From NCBI RefSeq assembly GCF_000004075.3, contig NC_026657.2, forward strand, positions 36,008,732 to 36,072,731: DNA of 64,000 bases, given 5' to 3'. This DNA comes from Cucumis sativus (lineage: Eukaryota > Streptophyta > Magnoliopsida > Cucurbitales > Cucurbitaceae). Below the pieces are notes generated by a model that saw only the letters and a program-made list of their open reading frames with translations, had not been told where the DNA came from and searched no databases. The position numbers and the translations under genes are program-made. Each line of letters begins with the position of its first letter. Positions within the stretch are counted from its first letter, which is position 1. Positions 1 to 12,915 of this stretch are shown here, piece by piece.

Positions 1-1962
1 TATTTTGTAGGACAATATTATATATGTTGTACTACTGCATCATGGATTGTTGCCTAAGATAGTGGATTTTCTTAACTAATTTCACTGTAGTGGAGTAACT
101 ATACTAAAAGAAAATTTTCGTTGAGAAGAAAGATCAGAATCCAAAGATCAGAATTTCTCCTAGAATGTATTAGATTTACCTTCTTATGAGCAAAACTTAC
201 TAGAACGAACCGACAAACTTTGTGGAATAAAATTGAGCTTGCCTAGAAACTTGAGTAAGAGGAAGAGAAATAATAATATTAAAAATAAAATTCAGATTAA
301 ATCCATATTATCGTCAGAGCTAACAAGAACCAGCAGAAATGGGTAGAATCAAACTGAACTTGAGTGTAAATTCAATGGAGAGGAAGAGGGATTAAAATTT
401 ATAACCGTTTTTGGACAACGTGTTGAGCCACATATAACTAAAATTAGAAAAGGGGAAAAGGGGAGTTCTTGATGATTTATGAAAAGGATTTAAATTATTA
501 AACGTAACCCGGGGATAGAAATGGATTTGGTCGTGATTCTAATCATTTGATTCTTATGATTTGAACATTCTTTGCAATAAACGCACAACCATTCATTAAA
601 TACACAACAAATGTCCACAAAGTATTAATTGAACTGGATGGAATTCACTCAAACTAAATTTTTTAAAGAAATTTTGAGCTCAATTTATAGTTGGCCACTT
701 GTCAGGCAGGGGCTTAGCGTCGCCATTCAACGGATATGGTTGCTACGCTGCTTGATTCTTTCACCAACCAACTTTATTCGCGTCGCTCACCACTTTGTGT
801 TTTCTGTCGCCATCTAATGTGCACATGGGAACAAAAAACTGCTGCATGTCTGTTTTTAGGGCAATGTTGCAATGCTACGCTGCCATATTTCCAGGTCACT
901 ATGGATATATATATAAAAAATCCCGAATGGTGATATCCTTGTTTTTTTTCCTTGTATATGAATTTTATTTGGTGGCATGAGGTATTCTAAGCTTATAACT
1001 ACCATCTGCAGGAAGAACTGTAGAAATTGTTAGTCTAAAGCAAGTATATGTTCTGATAAATGTCATCCATGAAAACAGTGATGATGAGATGAAAGATGGG
1101 GGTAATTCGAATTCCTATCCAGTCAGTTATGAGATCAGATAAACTATCACTATATTAGCATCTCAGTTCACATTGTTGGGAATATGCTATTTTCTCACCA
1201 AGGCTGGCAACCGAAGTTGATAAGCCACAATTCCAATTCTCTCAAAAATCCGATTAAGACTAAAAGTCGTTGATAAGCCACATTTCCAATTCTCTCAAAA
1301 ATCCGATTAAGACTAAAAGATGATGATTGGCGATATGGTAAAATTTTGAGTTTTTCTAAAATATACTAATTGCCTTCGACAAATTCCACATCCCTGCATT
1401 TGCTATCTACATACTTTGTTGTTTTTATCGGGTGCTATTTTCAACTGTTCTATCAGACTTCAAAATTAACACCCCTTTCATCGAGTTATTATTTAAATGT
1501 AGTGTTAGATGTTCTTTGATCCTTGTAGGAAATCAAGAGTGGAGGTAAGCAAGTCTAAATTCTGCTTCACTAAATAAAAATTGCAACCTTTGTTTTTGCT
1601 GAACAACCTCCTACAACCAACATGAGTCATGCCCTAATTTCGGCCAAATTCAATAGGGATGGGAAAGTGGTGGTAGCAATCCAGTTGGCCTGCAACTTAA
1701 GACTTGTTTCGCTAGCACATTGGCTCACATATATATTCATATCATTCTTCATATAAAGGCTACAAGTCTACAAGCCAGCCTTTGTACAACTAAACAACAA
1801 ACAGTCCTTAGAATTTATTTGGTTCAAAACTCGCGATAGAACAACAGACAATAACAGAGTGAACTTCAAATAAATTCCAACAACGAAGTAATAAACCAAA
1901 AACAGAGGAAATTATGCTGTATAAAAAATTATTCTCAAACATACCCAACAACAAATTCAACA
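1..1962. other. intergenic stretch, no supported gene
   Basis: I see no convincing gene here. Short open frames around 629-980 overlap in two frames and match no family I recognise. The part from about 680 to 900 is less AT-rich than its surroundings and could be an old mobile-element remnant, but no diagnostic motif is visible. The only clear structure is the tandem duplication listed at 1216-1319. Confidence 0.5.
1216..1319. repeat. two-copy tandem duplication, period 53 bp
   Basis: A block of about 51 bp starting GTTGATAAGCCACA and ending GACTAAAAG occurs at 1216-1266 and again at 1269-1319, with a single substitution between copies. The near identity suggests a recent local duplication. 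No coding or regulatory role is apparent. Confidence 0.85.
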
Positions 1963-3668
<1,706 letters not shown>

Positions 3669-6600
3669 CTATCTAGCCACCGGACCAAGCTCAGAATGGA
3701 ATGTTGAGGAAATGGAAGTTGTAGAGTCCATTTGAGGAGCTCTGTGATTTAACTCAAGGTTTAAACATTCTTTGAGTTCACTTACAACTTGACTCATTGT
3801 TGGTCTATTCATTGGATTAATGGCAGTGCAAGACATTCCTACTTCTACTGCCTTCCACACTGAGTTTGTATTGCATTCACCCTTGATTTTTGGGTCAATT
3901 ATTGAATATATGTCCCCTTGGTTAATGTTTGAATCAACCCATTGAATAATGTGACTTTTTTCACTCGTTTTCACTAGAACTGGTCTCCCTGTCACGAGTT
4001 CTAGAATCACAATTCCAAAGCTATAAACATCACTCTTCTCTGTTAATTTGTACGTTGTATAATACCTATAAATAAAAAAGGTAAATCAAAGTTAGTTATT
4101 GTTTTAACTTGGATTAACTTGACAATAGTTGTTATTTTTTCGTAATTAGTTAGGTTTTGTTTGAAATGACTTTCTTTTAAATAGACATGAAATTGACTTA
4201 CTCTGGATCTAGGTATCCCGGAGTTCCAACGACCTTGGTTGTCACATGGGTGGCACCTCCTTCCAAAGGAAAAGCTCTAGATAGGCCAAAATCAGCAAGT
4301 TTTGCTTGTAAATATTCATTCAATAAAATGTTGCTTGATTTAATGTCTCTATGAACAATGGGTGGCCTGCAACCATGGTGTAGATATTCCAATCCTGCAA
4401 AGATTCAACCTTCTCACATTAAGATGGATATAGTAATCGAGAAGTTAAAGTTTGAATAAAACATAAATAATGATAGCATATATATGTTTGCCAAAAGCTA
4501 TGATTTAAGTTTTCTACCTTGTGCTGAATCCAATGCTATTTGAAGTCTGTCTTCCCATCTTAAAACTTCTCCTCTTCCATCTGCATTTATAAATCAAAAC
4601 ATAGTATTGAAAATATGTTAAAGAAGTACCTTTCCTTTTGGTGCAAGACGAGGACTTTGTCACTCCCAACTTATTGCTATTCTCGTCTAAACACACTTAG
4701 CCACAAAGTTATTTTTTATAGGATCTAGTGCATTAGTGTTGGTAGGATTGAAATCGGAAAAATTTAACTGCATTAAAATTATCAAAAACAACTCAATTGT
4801 TGGTAATTAATTGTATTACCTAAAAGAATTGATCCTAGATTTCCTTTGGCCATGTATTCATAGACAAGTCCCATTTTTGTCTCCCCTTCGTTGCAATATC
4901 CAACAAGGCCTGTTAAGTTTCTATGATGAACTCTCAATAGAAGATCAACCTGTTTCATGATGAGTTAACAATTTTTAATAGGAAAAAAAAGTTTGAAATG
5001 AGATTAGTGTGTAGTTAAAGCTGATATAATAACTATTTATAATGACCTCAGCTTGAAACTCTCTATATCCTTGAGCTGATTTTGGAGAGAGCATTTTGAC
5101 AGCCACTTCAGTGTTGCCCATAAGACCATAATAAACTTTACCAAATCCACCTTCACCCAATAATTTGCTAAAGTTACTGGTAAATTTTAATATGTCTGAA
5201 TAGGAAAATTTGCGACTTGGTGATTGAAGTTCAACTTGAGAATTTATTGGTGAATGTGGATCCACTATCCTTGGACCTACAACACAATTACAAACCTCAC
5301 TTAATAAGAAACATTGTTACTGAAGTTTTCATATAGAAAATGAGTAATAAAAAAACTAATCTATAATAATCTTGTTTCTCGTTTCTTTTTGGGTTTTTTT
5401 GTTTCTTGTTGCGTTGGAAATAATTTTTTTGATAGCATACGAAAGGAGAGATGGGACACTTAGGTACACTCAAATATCTCAACTAGGATTAATACACCTT
5501 TAACACTCTTATCATACACCCTAGATCCAAAAGGATCAATCTAATAGGTCCAAACAGTGAAAGCGTATGCACAAAGGGAATAAGAAGGGAAAGGGTAAAA
5601 GTGAATTGACACTTAGGTTGTATTTCGGTTGGTCTATTGTACGCCGGAGGAATATTGTTTGTTAGGAAGGGCAGAATTGTCTATTATTTTGGTATTTTCT
5701 CCAAGTTGTATATGTTGTTGATAGTGTTTGGATAGGTCATATTTATGCTATTTTGGCTTGTAAGTATTCTCAGTAGAGAACTAAAGGTGGAGAGATTGGG
5801 AAGCTCTCATAATTTTCTCCAACTGTTGATAAATAAAATTGAGCCCAAGGTCAACAATTTTGGTATCAGAGACACCATTTTTGGAATGGATGGTAAGATG
5901 GTGGCCAAAGTTATTGAGTTGGAAGCAACCTTGACGGGAGTGACCGCAAGGATGACTGAGATAGAAGGAAGAGCAAAGGCTCAATTCTGCAGTCGGAGGA
6001 ACGACAAGTGATATTTGAAAGTAAGATCGAAACACAGTTCACGAAAGTTAAGGTCTGAGGAAAGATAGCAGAATAGAAGATTGAGAATGATCTTTCAAAA
6101 TTGAGCGAAAGATGTGAAGAAATCCAAAGGATCAACATCAAGTGAATAGAAAATTGAGAATGATCTTTCAAAATTGGCACAAACCTAAAAGACATGAGTG
6201 ACGTTGCACTAGAGCGCAAGTTTGTGTGTGGGTTGAAGGAAGAAATCCAAAGTGATTCGAAAATTGAACCGAGTAGGTCTGGAGGCTAAAATGATACATG
6301 GCCCAAGTGATTGCATGTGGTCCAATTGAAGCGAATTCAAGGGCTAGGCAAAACTCTAATTCAGCTTTGAAGGCTTCCATTAGTGGTCGTAGTGAGTCAT
6401 CGTGTCAAACTGGTTCGAGTGGGTCGAACCAAGCATTAGGTGCACGAACTATAACAATTAACCCTAACTGTCATTTTGCTTCATCTTCGACCAATGTTAT
6501 CTCTTATCGCGATTTTGACGCAAAAAATTCAATGTCCCAAGCGTACCGAGAATGATTAATAACAAAATAAGAGTTAAGAAATACAAGGGTTTGTGCTTCT

Positions 6601-9600
6601 GATGTGATGAAAAATTTAACCTCAGGCATCATTGTAAAAGGAGGGAGTTGAATATTATTGTTGTTCAAGAAGAAGAAGATTTTAACAATGAGGTTGAAGT
6701 TAAGGCTAAGGAAAGTGAGGGCACCACCATTGAGGAAGTTGCAATGAAAATAGCGAACTTATCCTTAAATTCATTGGTGGGTCTTAGCTCTCCAAGACGA
6801 TATATGTAAAATGGGAAATAAGGAGACTTGAGGTAGTTGTTCTAATTGATTGAGAGGCTACACACCAACTTCATTTCGGAAGAGGTTGTCACAATCTGTT
6901 AAAAATTTTAGTGAAAACTTCAAATGTGTATATCGTTGGTCTTGGAATAGGTGGAGGAGTCCATGTAGTAGGTGTGTATAAGAATGTACATCTCACTATT
7001 CCCAACTTATCAGTTACTCATGACTTCTCCTTCCATTGCCTTTTGGGAGTGCAAATGTAATCTCATGGGTTACATTACTGGAAACATTAGGGAATGTCAT
7101 GCTTGATTACAAACTGTCTAAGATGAAGTTTTTAGTAGAGGAATGCATGATTGATTATTTTGCAATGAGATAGGAGTTTAGTGAGGACACAAGTCTCTCT
7201 TAAATCTATTATGAAGACCTTTCCGAAAAAAAGATAATCAAGGAGTATTAATTGAGCTAAGTGCAGTCAAATAGTGAGGAGTAGCTAAATCGAGTGATGC
7301 GATAGTGGCTGGATTATATGAGCAAACTTCATCCGACAGTGAAAACAATCCTTCAATCTTTTATTCTTGTGTTTTTTAGTCAGACATAATTAATTACCGC
7401 CACCTTGCCATCATGATCATTCTATTGAATTGGCACGGGGGTGGGACCTGTAAACGTACGATTATATCATTATCAACAAATTCAGAAGGATGAGATCGAA
7501 AAGTTGGTTAGTGAAATGTTGTTGGCATGGTTTATCCAACCAAGCTCGAGTGCTTTCTCTAGTTCGGTGCTCCTTGTCAAGAAGAAAAAAGATATAATAG
7601 GCATTTTTGTATGGACTACCAAGCCCTGAATCAAGCCACTATACCATATAATTATCTCATTTCAGTTGTTGATGAATTATTGGATGAGTTATTTAGTACC
7701 GCAATATTTTTTAAAAATTGATTTAAAATTAGGTTATCATCAAATTCGTGCTCGTGCGTTTGTTCACAAAACCTCTTTTTGCACCCATTAAGGTCTTTAT
7801 TGTGATGCCATTCAAATTGAAGAACGCCCCAACAACCTTTGAGTTGATGGTGAATGACATTCTCCAAGCGCATCTATGGAAATTTGTGCTGGTCTTCTTT
7901 GATGTCGTCTTAATATATAATAAATCATTAGAGGAGCATTTGCAACAATTGGTAGTGGTGCTGGAAATTCTGGTGGAACATCAGTTGGTGGCAAATTTTA
8001 AAAAGTGTGTCGGTTTGCTGGGGTCGAATTGAGTATAAGGGTCACATCATTTCTTCATAAGGAGTGACAGTAGGCCCATATAAAATGGAAGCCATGATCA
8101 AATGGCCAACTCCTAAGAATGTGAAAGAACTATAGGATTTCTTGAGCCTAATAGAGTCCAACTAGAATTCATGGTTAATTATGGCTCTATTGATTTACCA
8201 TTAGCACAATTACTTAAGAAGGATAATGTCAATTAGGTTCTAACACAATATCTAATAAAACATCCAACAATGGCTAAACAGAAACATCCAAACTTTCTTC
8301 AAATCAAGGGTGAGAGAAGTGTTGGTATATACATGTTGCTAGTAGTGTTTGGGTAGGTCATGATCTTTTTGCTATTTTGGCTTGTAAATGTTCTCAGTAG
8401 ATAATTAAAGGAGAGATCGGAAAGCTCTTAAATCTTCCTCAGATGTTGATAAATAAAATTGAGGCCTACACCTATCACAATCTTGAAATTTTGAAATGAA
8501 AATGTGAAAAAGATTACATAAAAATAAAGTTTTAAAAGAAAAACACACAAAATACTATTTTTATCTGATTGTTTTATTTTAAAAATAGCAAAATAAAGCA
8601 AAATATTTATAAAATATACCAAAATTGTAGAATCTATTAATGATAGACACCGGTTAGATTTCTATCGATGTCTATTAATATCTATCATTGATAGATTTAG
8701 AAATTTTGGTGTATTTATAAATATATTTTCAATCCAAAAGTATACATATGAAAAAAATAATAATTTGTAAAAATTTCTTGTTTTTTATTATAAATTAAAA
8801 TAGAAAACATAGAAACAAAAATAGTTATCAAAACAAACAAAATAGTTATGAAAGACTTCCCTTTCTCAAAAAATTGAAACAAAAAATAAGAAACTAGAAA
8901 CAAATGAACACTTAGAGTTACGTTGAGAGAGTTACCTTCAGAGTTTCTTTTCTTTCTAATGAAGTAAATTGAAACTAAAACCAATACTAAAATGACGACA
9001 GCACCAGCAATTGCAGCTACAATAGGAACTACTATGTTATTCTTCTTCTTTTCACTTGGGCTTGTCTCTTGTAGATTAGGGTTTCCATCAAAGCTTGAAA
9101 ATTAAACATTCATGAAAAAACAAAGTTAGTGAGTTAATAAATTGGAATAAAAAATATTAAGGAATTTTAATTTATAATTATTAAAGCATGAATTCATAGG
9201 GTTTGTCAAAAACTAAAAGGAAATTATACCTAAATAAAAGAGAACCTTCCTTCTTTTTGTCAAGAAGTGCAGAAGGAATTTGTCCTGATAGGTTGTTTCC
9301 AGATAGGTTTCTGCACCAATATTACCAAATTTAATTAACAAAAAAATCTTCTCAAAGTATGTATATGTGTGTGTATATATATATATCACATGGGATACAA
9401 AAGTCAACTTACAGAAAAGTCAACAGGGGCATTTGAACAAGAAAATCAGGTACTGGTCCACTTAAGCTATTATTTGACAAATCCCTGGAATTATTGAGCA
9501 ATTTTATCAATCTCTTGTAATTGGCAACAAGTTTTTAAACATATCTATTTCAATTCAAACAAATAAGTATATTGTTTTTGTACAGAAACTTGGAATAATG

Positions 9601-12600
9601 AGACTTAAAACCCCATGACATGACATGGTTAGGAATAGATTATTATTTAAGGTCAAGCAAAATCTACATATAGATATAAATGGACTGTTCTTCTTTTAAT
9701 TTTTCTCTCAAAACATAAGGTAGAAAATTTAAAAAGCACTTACAAAAGAGCTAGGTTGGCAAGATTTGGTATACTGGATGAAATTTCTCCACTTAATCCA
9801 CTTGATGATAAATCTCTGGTAAGAATATATTAAACGCATATATATCAACCGTAGACACTTTCATATAATATACATATAAAAGAATTAAGATCCCAATATA
9901 TTTCAACAAGCTAATTAATAGCAAAATTAAATAAATGTAAATATATTATATTATATTATTATTTATATATATATACTCACAGGCCAGTGATTGAAGGAGG
10001 ATTTGAAGCATCATAACTACAATTAAGACCTTCCCAAGCAAATGTTTTTGGGGCACATGGATCTCCTTGCCAGTCTTTTGTAATCCCATAAAATTTCTTT
10101 ATGGATCCAATGGCATCAACTGCAAATTACACATTCTTCTAATTCTTTGGATGTTTAAGTAAATATCTAAAGATATATAATTAATTAGTTGCATGCATAT
10201 ATGCATAAATAAATATAAAAGAAAAGCTTACCATCTTGTTGTTGTGTGGTGAGTTGAAGGAAGTTGATGACTTTAAAAATCTCAACAGCATTCAAAATGG
10301 GAGGAAGAGTAGAGCCTTGAGACATGATGAGTTTAAAGTCATAAGTAGAACTGATTGGCAAAGGGAGCAAGCTGCGAACCACGTTTTCAGTAAGATATTC
10401 AAAAAGAATATCATCTTTAGTCCAAAGATTATCGTTAAGATAGATCTTGAATAATCTTGATTGATTGGATGTCAACACTTGAATTTCAGCAAAATACATA
10501 TAAACATAGTATTCAGTTGAAGGATCAGAATCTCTCCAAAAGAATTCCATTGGTGCACTTGCATTTTTCACTGTGGAAGCTGTACTTAACACCTTAGAAG
10601 GTACTATGAAACCAGCTTCATCTTGGTTGTTGATTGTAAGTGAAGTACTTAATGAACTCCAATTTGGAAGTGGTGCTGGTGGACCCCAAATACGATCATA
10701 TATGTCGTCTGGAAATCTAAATAACCATAACAATATATAATAATACTTTTGTCGTTCAATAACTTTCAATCTTTATTTCTACTAATTCGTTTGAAAGGGT
10801 GCAATTTTTTAACTTTCTCAACTTAGTACTATTATTGTTTGTATCAATAGATTTATGATTTTTTTAATGTCGAATAGGGTAAGGATTGATTAAATAAAAA
10901 ATAAAAAATAAAAAAAGTCTAGGGACGTTGTTGTTCTTTCACAACTATTCCAAAACTACCTTTATAGAGTTTTAGAGATCTTTTAAAATGTTAGATGAAA
11001 ACTGGGACAAGTTAGATTGGTGTACAATTTCAATAAAACTGGGGAGGACACATTTGAAATACGCCATATCCTTGATCATGGTCTCAATTTTCATTAAAAT
11101 ATTAGGGAAAAAAAAAAGAATTTTTACAGAAGATAATATTCCAATATTAAAACAATAAGTATTTTTAAAAAGCCAAGAAAGTGCAAAATTGAGGTGTATT
11201 ATTTTTGCAATTTAGGTTAGCCAAAAATGAATGAGTATGTAAGTAGTGAAGCACTGACCGGATGAAAGTATCATTTGGAGCACCAATATCCAACCTCAAG
11301 AAAGTGGTGAATGATCCACTCACAGGTACATAAGTTGTATTTGGCAATGGCCTTAACTCAATAGATGAAATAAATGGCACTCCATTTCCTGTATTCACTA
11401 AGCAAATTTGCACTTCATTTGAAGTTGTGATATGAATTATCTCCTCATTATCAATAGTTTGTTCCTTTGCTAGATTCACTGTTACCCAGAAATTTGGTCC
11501 AAAATATAGATCAAACTGTGGAACACTACTCTTGCCATCATAATTTGCATACAAAAAACTTGCTCTAATCAAATATTTAGTCCCAATTTTTACTGGAATT
11601 TTGTAGCAATTCCTTATCCCTTCAGGAAAGCTTCTTAATGTCCATAGTTGTTTAAGCAGACTATCCAATCTATAATCTGTTGCTACAACATTTACCATTC
11701 CTGCTTCCACCATATTTGAATCTGGAACATACTTTATACCCGTTGTTGCTGCTGTATAGCTTGAATTTACCCCACAATCAATACTGATGAACCCTAGGGA
11801 TTCACAAAAACAATATACAACAATAATATTAGAAGATTTAATTAAGGATCCAATATACAATCTATAATATCTAAGTGAGGTTTTTATTTATTTGATATCC
11901 GTGAGTATTGTCTAGGCGATAGCTTATAGCATGCTCGATTAATCTCAAAATATCACGACTTGTCTAAAATTTATAGGATATTAAATCCTAGGAAGGTGGC
12001 GGTCACAATAAAATTATTTTAACTTCAAATACTTAGATATTCAAGGATCGAATCAAGTGGTAATTAATAGTTCTTTATAATGTTATTTTCTCTATCTAGT
12101 ACTAGGTCAACCCATGACCATTTTAATCTATGAAACTCAAATAAATTTATTTGATCAATTTCATTGGACTTTGATATTCATACAAATTAATTAGCGTAAA
12201 GTGTATACTCTCAACCAAAAGTCAAAAGATTAAAATTTGGTTGATGAACTCAAAAAAGAAAAAATATATATAATTCAAGAATGATGAAGTTGATGAAAAT
12301 CTACGTCTTAAAACATATAATTGAAGATCCCATATTGAAAAGATGGCAAGATGAGATCATGTTCCTCTTTTTACTAATTTGCTTTGAGATATTATACAAT
12401 GTTATTAGAGTTTATAAAGCCTAAATGGGTATAAAAATGTGAAAAAATTGGAATCAGATCCCCTCTCTACATACTATTAAACTTAAAAAAACCTCAATGT
12501 TTATATATGTATTCGAAAATGACACATCATGAGAGAATATGTGAATATGTTGAGGATTTCAAAAGATGAAAAGACCTGAAAAAACTTAATAAATACATAA

Positions 12601-12915
12601 TTAGTCACTCCTTTCATTGTAGATTTACTTCCAGATGGAACCATGTATATATGTTAAGTACGTCCGTTAAAGAAAAGAAAAAGAAGAAGGGTAATAACAA
12701 GTTTATGTAATAGTTAGGAACACACTGGATTAGTTGAAAACAAACAAAGGAAAACAAATATAGAAAAGAAAATACAAACCGTTTTGGGAGGGTTGGGCAT
12801 GAAGAAGATGCAAATGCAGAAGAGAAAAGGCAAGAAGGAGGGCGTTGAATGATAACGTCCCCATTGGATTGAGATGATGAGTAGAATGCGAGTTAGGCAT
12901 TTGGTCGTCTAACAA
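3669..12915 (-). CDS. malectin-like LRR receptor-like Ser/Thr kinase (LRR-I subfamily), 13 exons
   Basis: A predicted plasma-membrane receptor kinase of 896 aa. Exons by inspection: 12915-12780, 11793-11259, 10716-10232, 10119-9981, 9815-9744, 9484-9413, 9310-9230, 9093-8936, 5276-5047, 4949-4820, 4580-4518, 4394-4202, 4065-3669. All introns begin GT and end AG, and the total of 2691 nt keeps frame. Domains: signal peptide within residues 1-42 (a second Met at codon 18, position 12864, may be the real start); malectin-like domain about 46-385; LRR cap and repeats about 386-506; membrane span about 527-552; kinase about 600-880 with [11 protein letters not shown], catalytic loop HRD (Asp about 717), DFG (Asp about 735) and GTPGYLDPE. 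All catalytic residues are present, so it is an RD kinase. Intron 8 is 3.66 kb and contains a Ty3/gypsy remnant and a MITE. Family resemblance is to the Arabidopsis At1g51xxx/FRK1-type receptors; the ligand is unknown. Confidence 0.88.
5705..5856 (+). repeat. left LTR of the Ty3/gypsy remnant
   Basis: This segment of about 150 bp aligns with 8320-8479, sharing blocks such as TGTTTGG.TAGGTCAT, GCTATTTTGGCTTGTAA and GTTGATAAATAAAATTGAG. It ends in CA immediately before the primer binding site. The start is approximate because the outer end is diverged. Confidence 0.75.
5875..8230 (+). pseudogene. gag-pol remnant of the Ty3/gypsy element
   Basis: The plus-strand reading frames are broken by many stops and shifts. 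Recognisable pieces are a gag-like N-terminal stretch (about 5887-6010), a CCHC-type knuckle with a stop in it, a protease remnant, the reverse transcriptase N-terminal part at 7441-7629 ([18 protein letters not shown] and [10 protein letters not shown]), and the palm region at 7748-8032 ([32 protein letters not shown]). The second catalytic aspartate expected in FFDD is valine here, so polymerase activity is lost. The RT tail KGHIIS and [13 protein letters not shown] is visible near 8035-8135. No intact protein is possible. Confidence 0.85.
8320..8479 (+). repeat. right LTR of the Ty3/gypsy remnant
   Basis: It starts with TGTTGG just after a purine-rich stretch and ends near CTATCACA, in line with the TG...CA rule. 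It is a diverged copy of 5705-5856, which points to an old insertion. Confidence 0.75.
8575..8740. repeat. MITE-like inverted-repeat element (diverged copy) in intron 8
   Basis: A palindromic element: an AAATATTTATAAA...ACCAAAATT arm at the left is matched in reverse complement by AATTTTGGTGTATTTATAAATAT at the right. The centre carries TGATAGAC and CTATCATTGATAG motifs. It resembles the better-preserved element at 37579-37779 and lies about 100 bp beyond the gypsy remnant. Confidence 0.6.

Larger units (their letters stand above)
5705..8479 (+). mobile_element. degenerate Ty3/gypsy LTR retrotransposon in intron 8 of the LRR-RLK
   Basis: The element is about 2.8 kb, far shorter than an autonomous gypsy element, and lies antisense to the host gene. 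Diverged direct LTRs flank it. A tRNA-Met-type primer binding site (TGGTATCAGAGA, 5861-5872) follows the left LTR, and a purine-rich stretch near 8303-8318 precedes the right one. Inside, in order, are gag-like sequence, a zinc-knuckle remnant near 6590-6650, a protease active-site remnant near 6835-6900 (ID-stop-EATH) and reverse transcriptase pieces. RNase H and integrase are missing. I could not identify a clear target site duplication. Confidence 0.85.

Noticed and set aside
629..980. Overlapping short plus-strand ORFs near the window start
   Set aside because: Three frames overlap, none has a recognisable domain or splice context, and the DNA looks like repeat sequence.
5745..6380. Minus-strand ORFs across the gypsy gag region
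   Set aside because: They are antisense frames of the retrotransposon remnant; the readable gag/pol motifs are on the plus strand.
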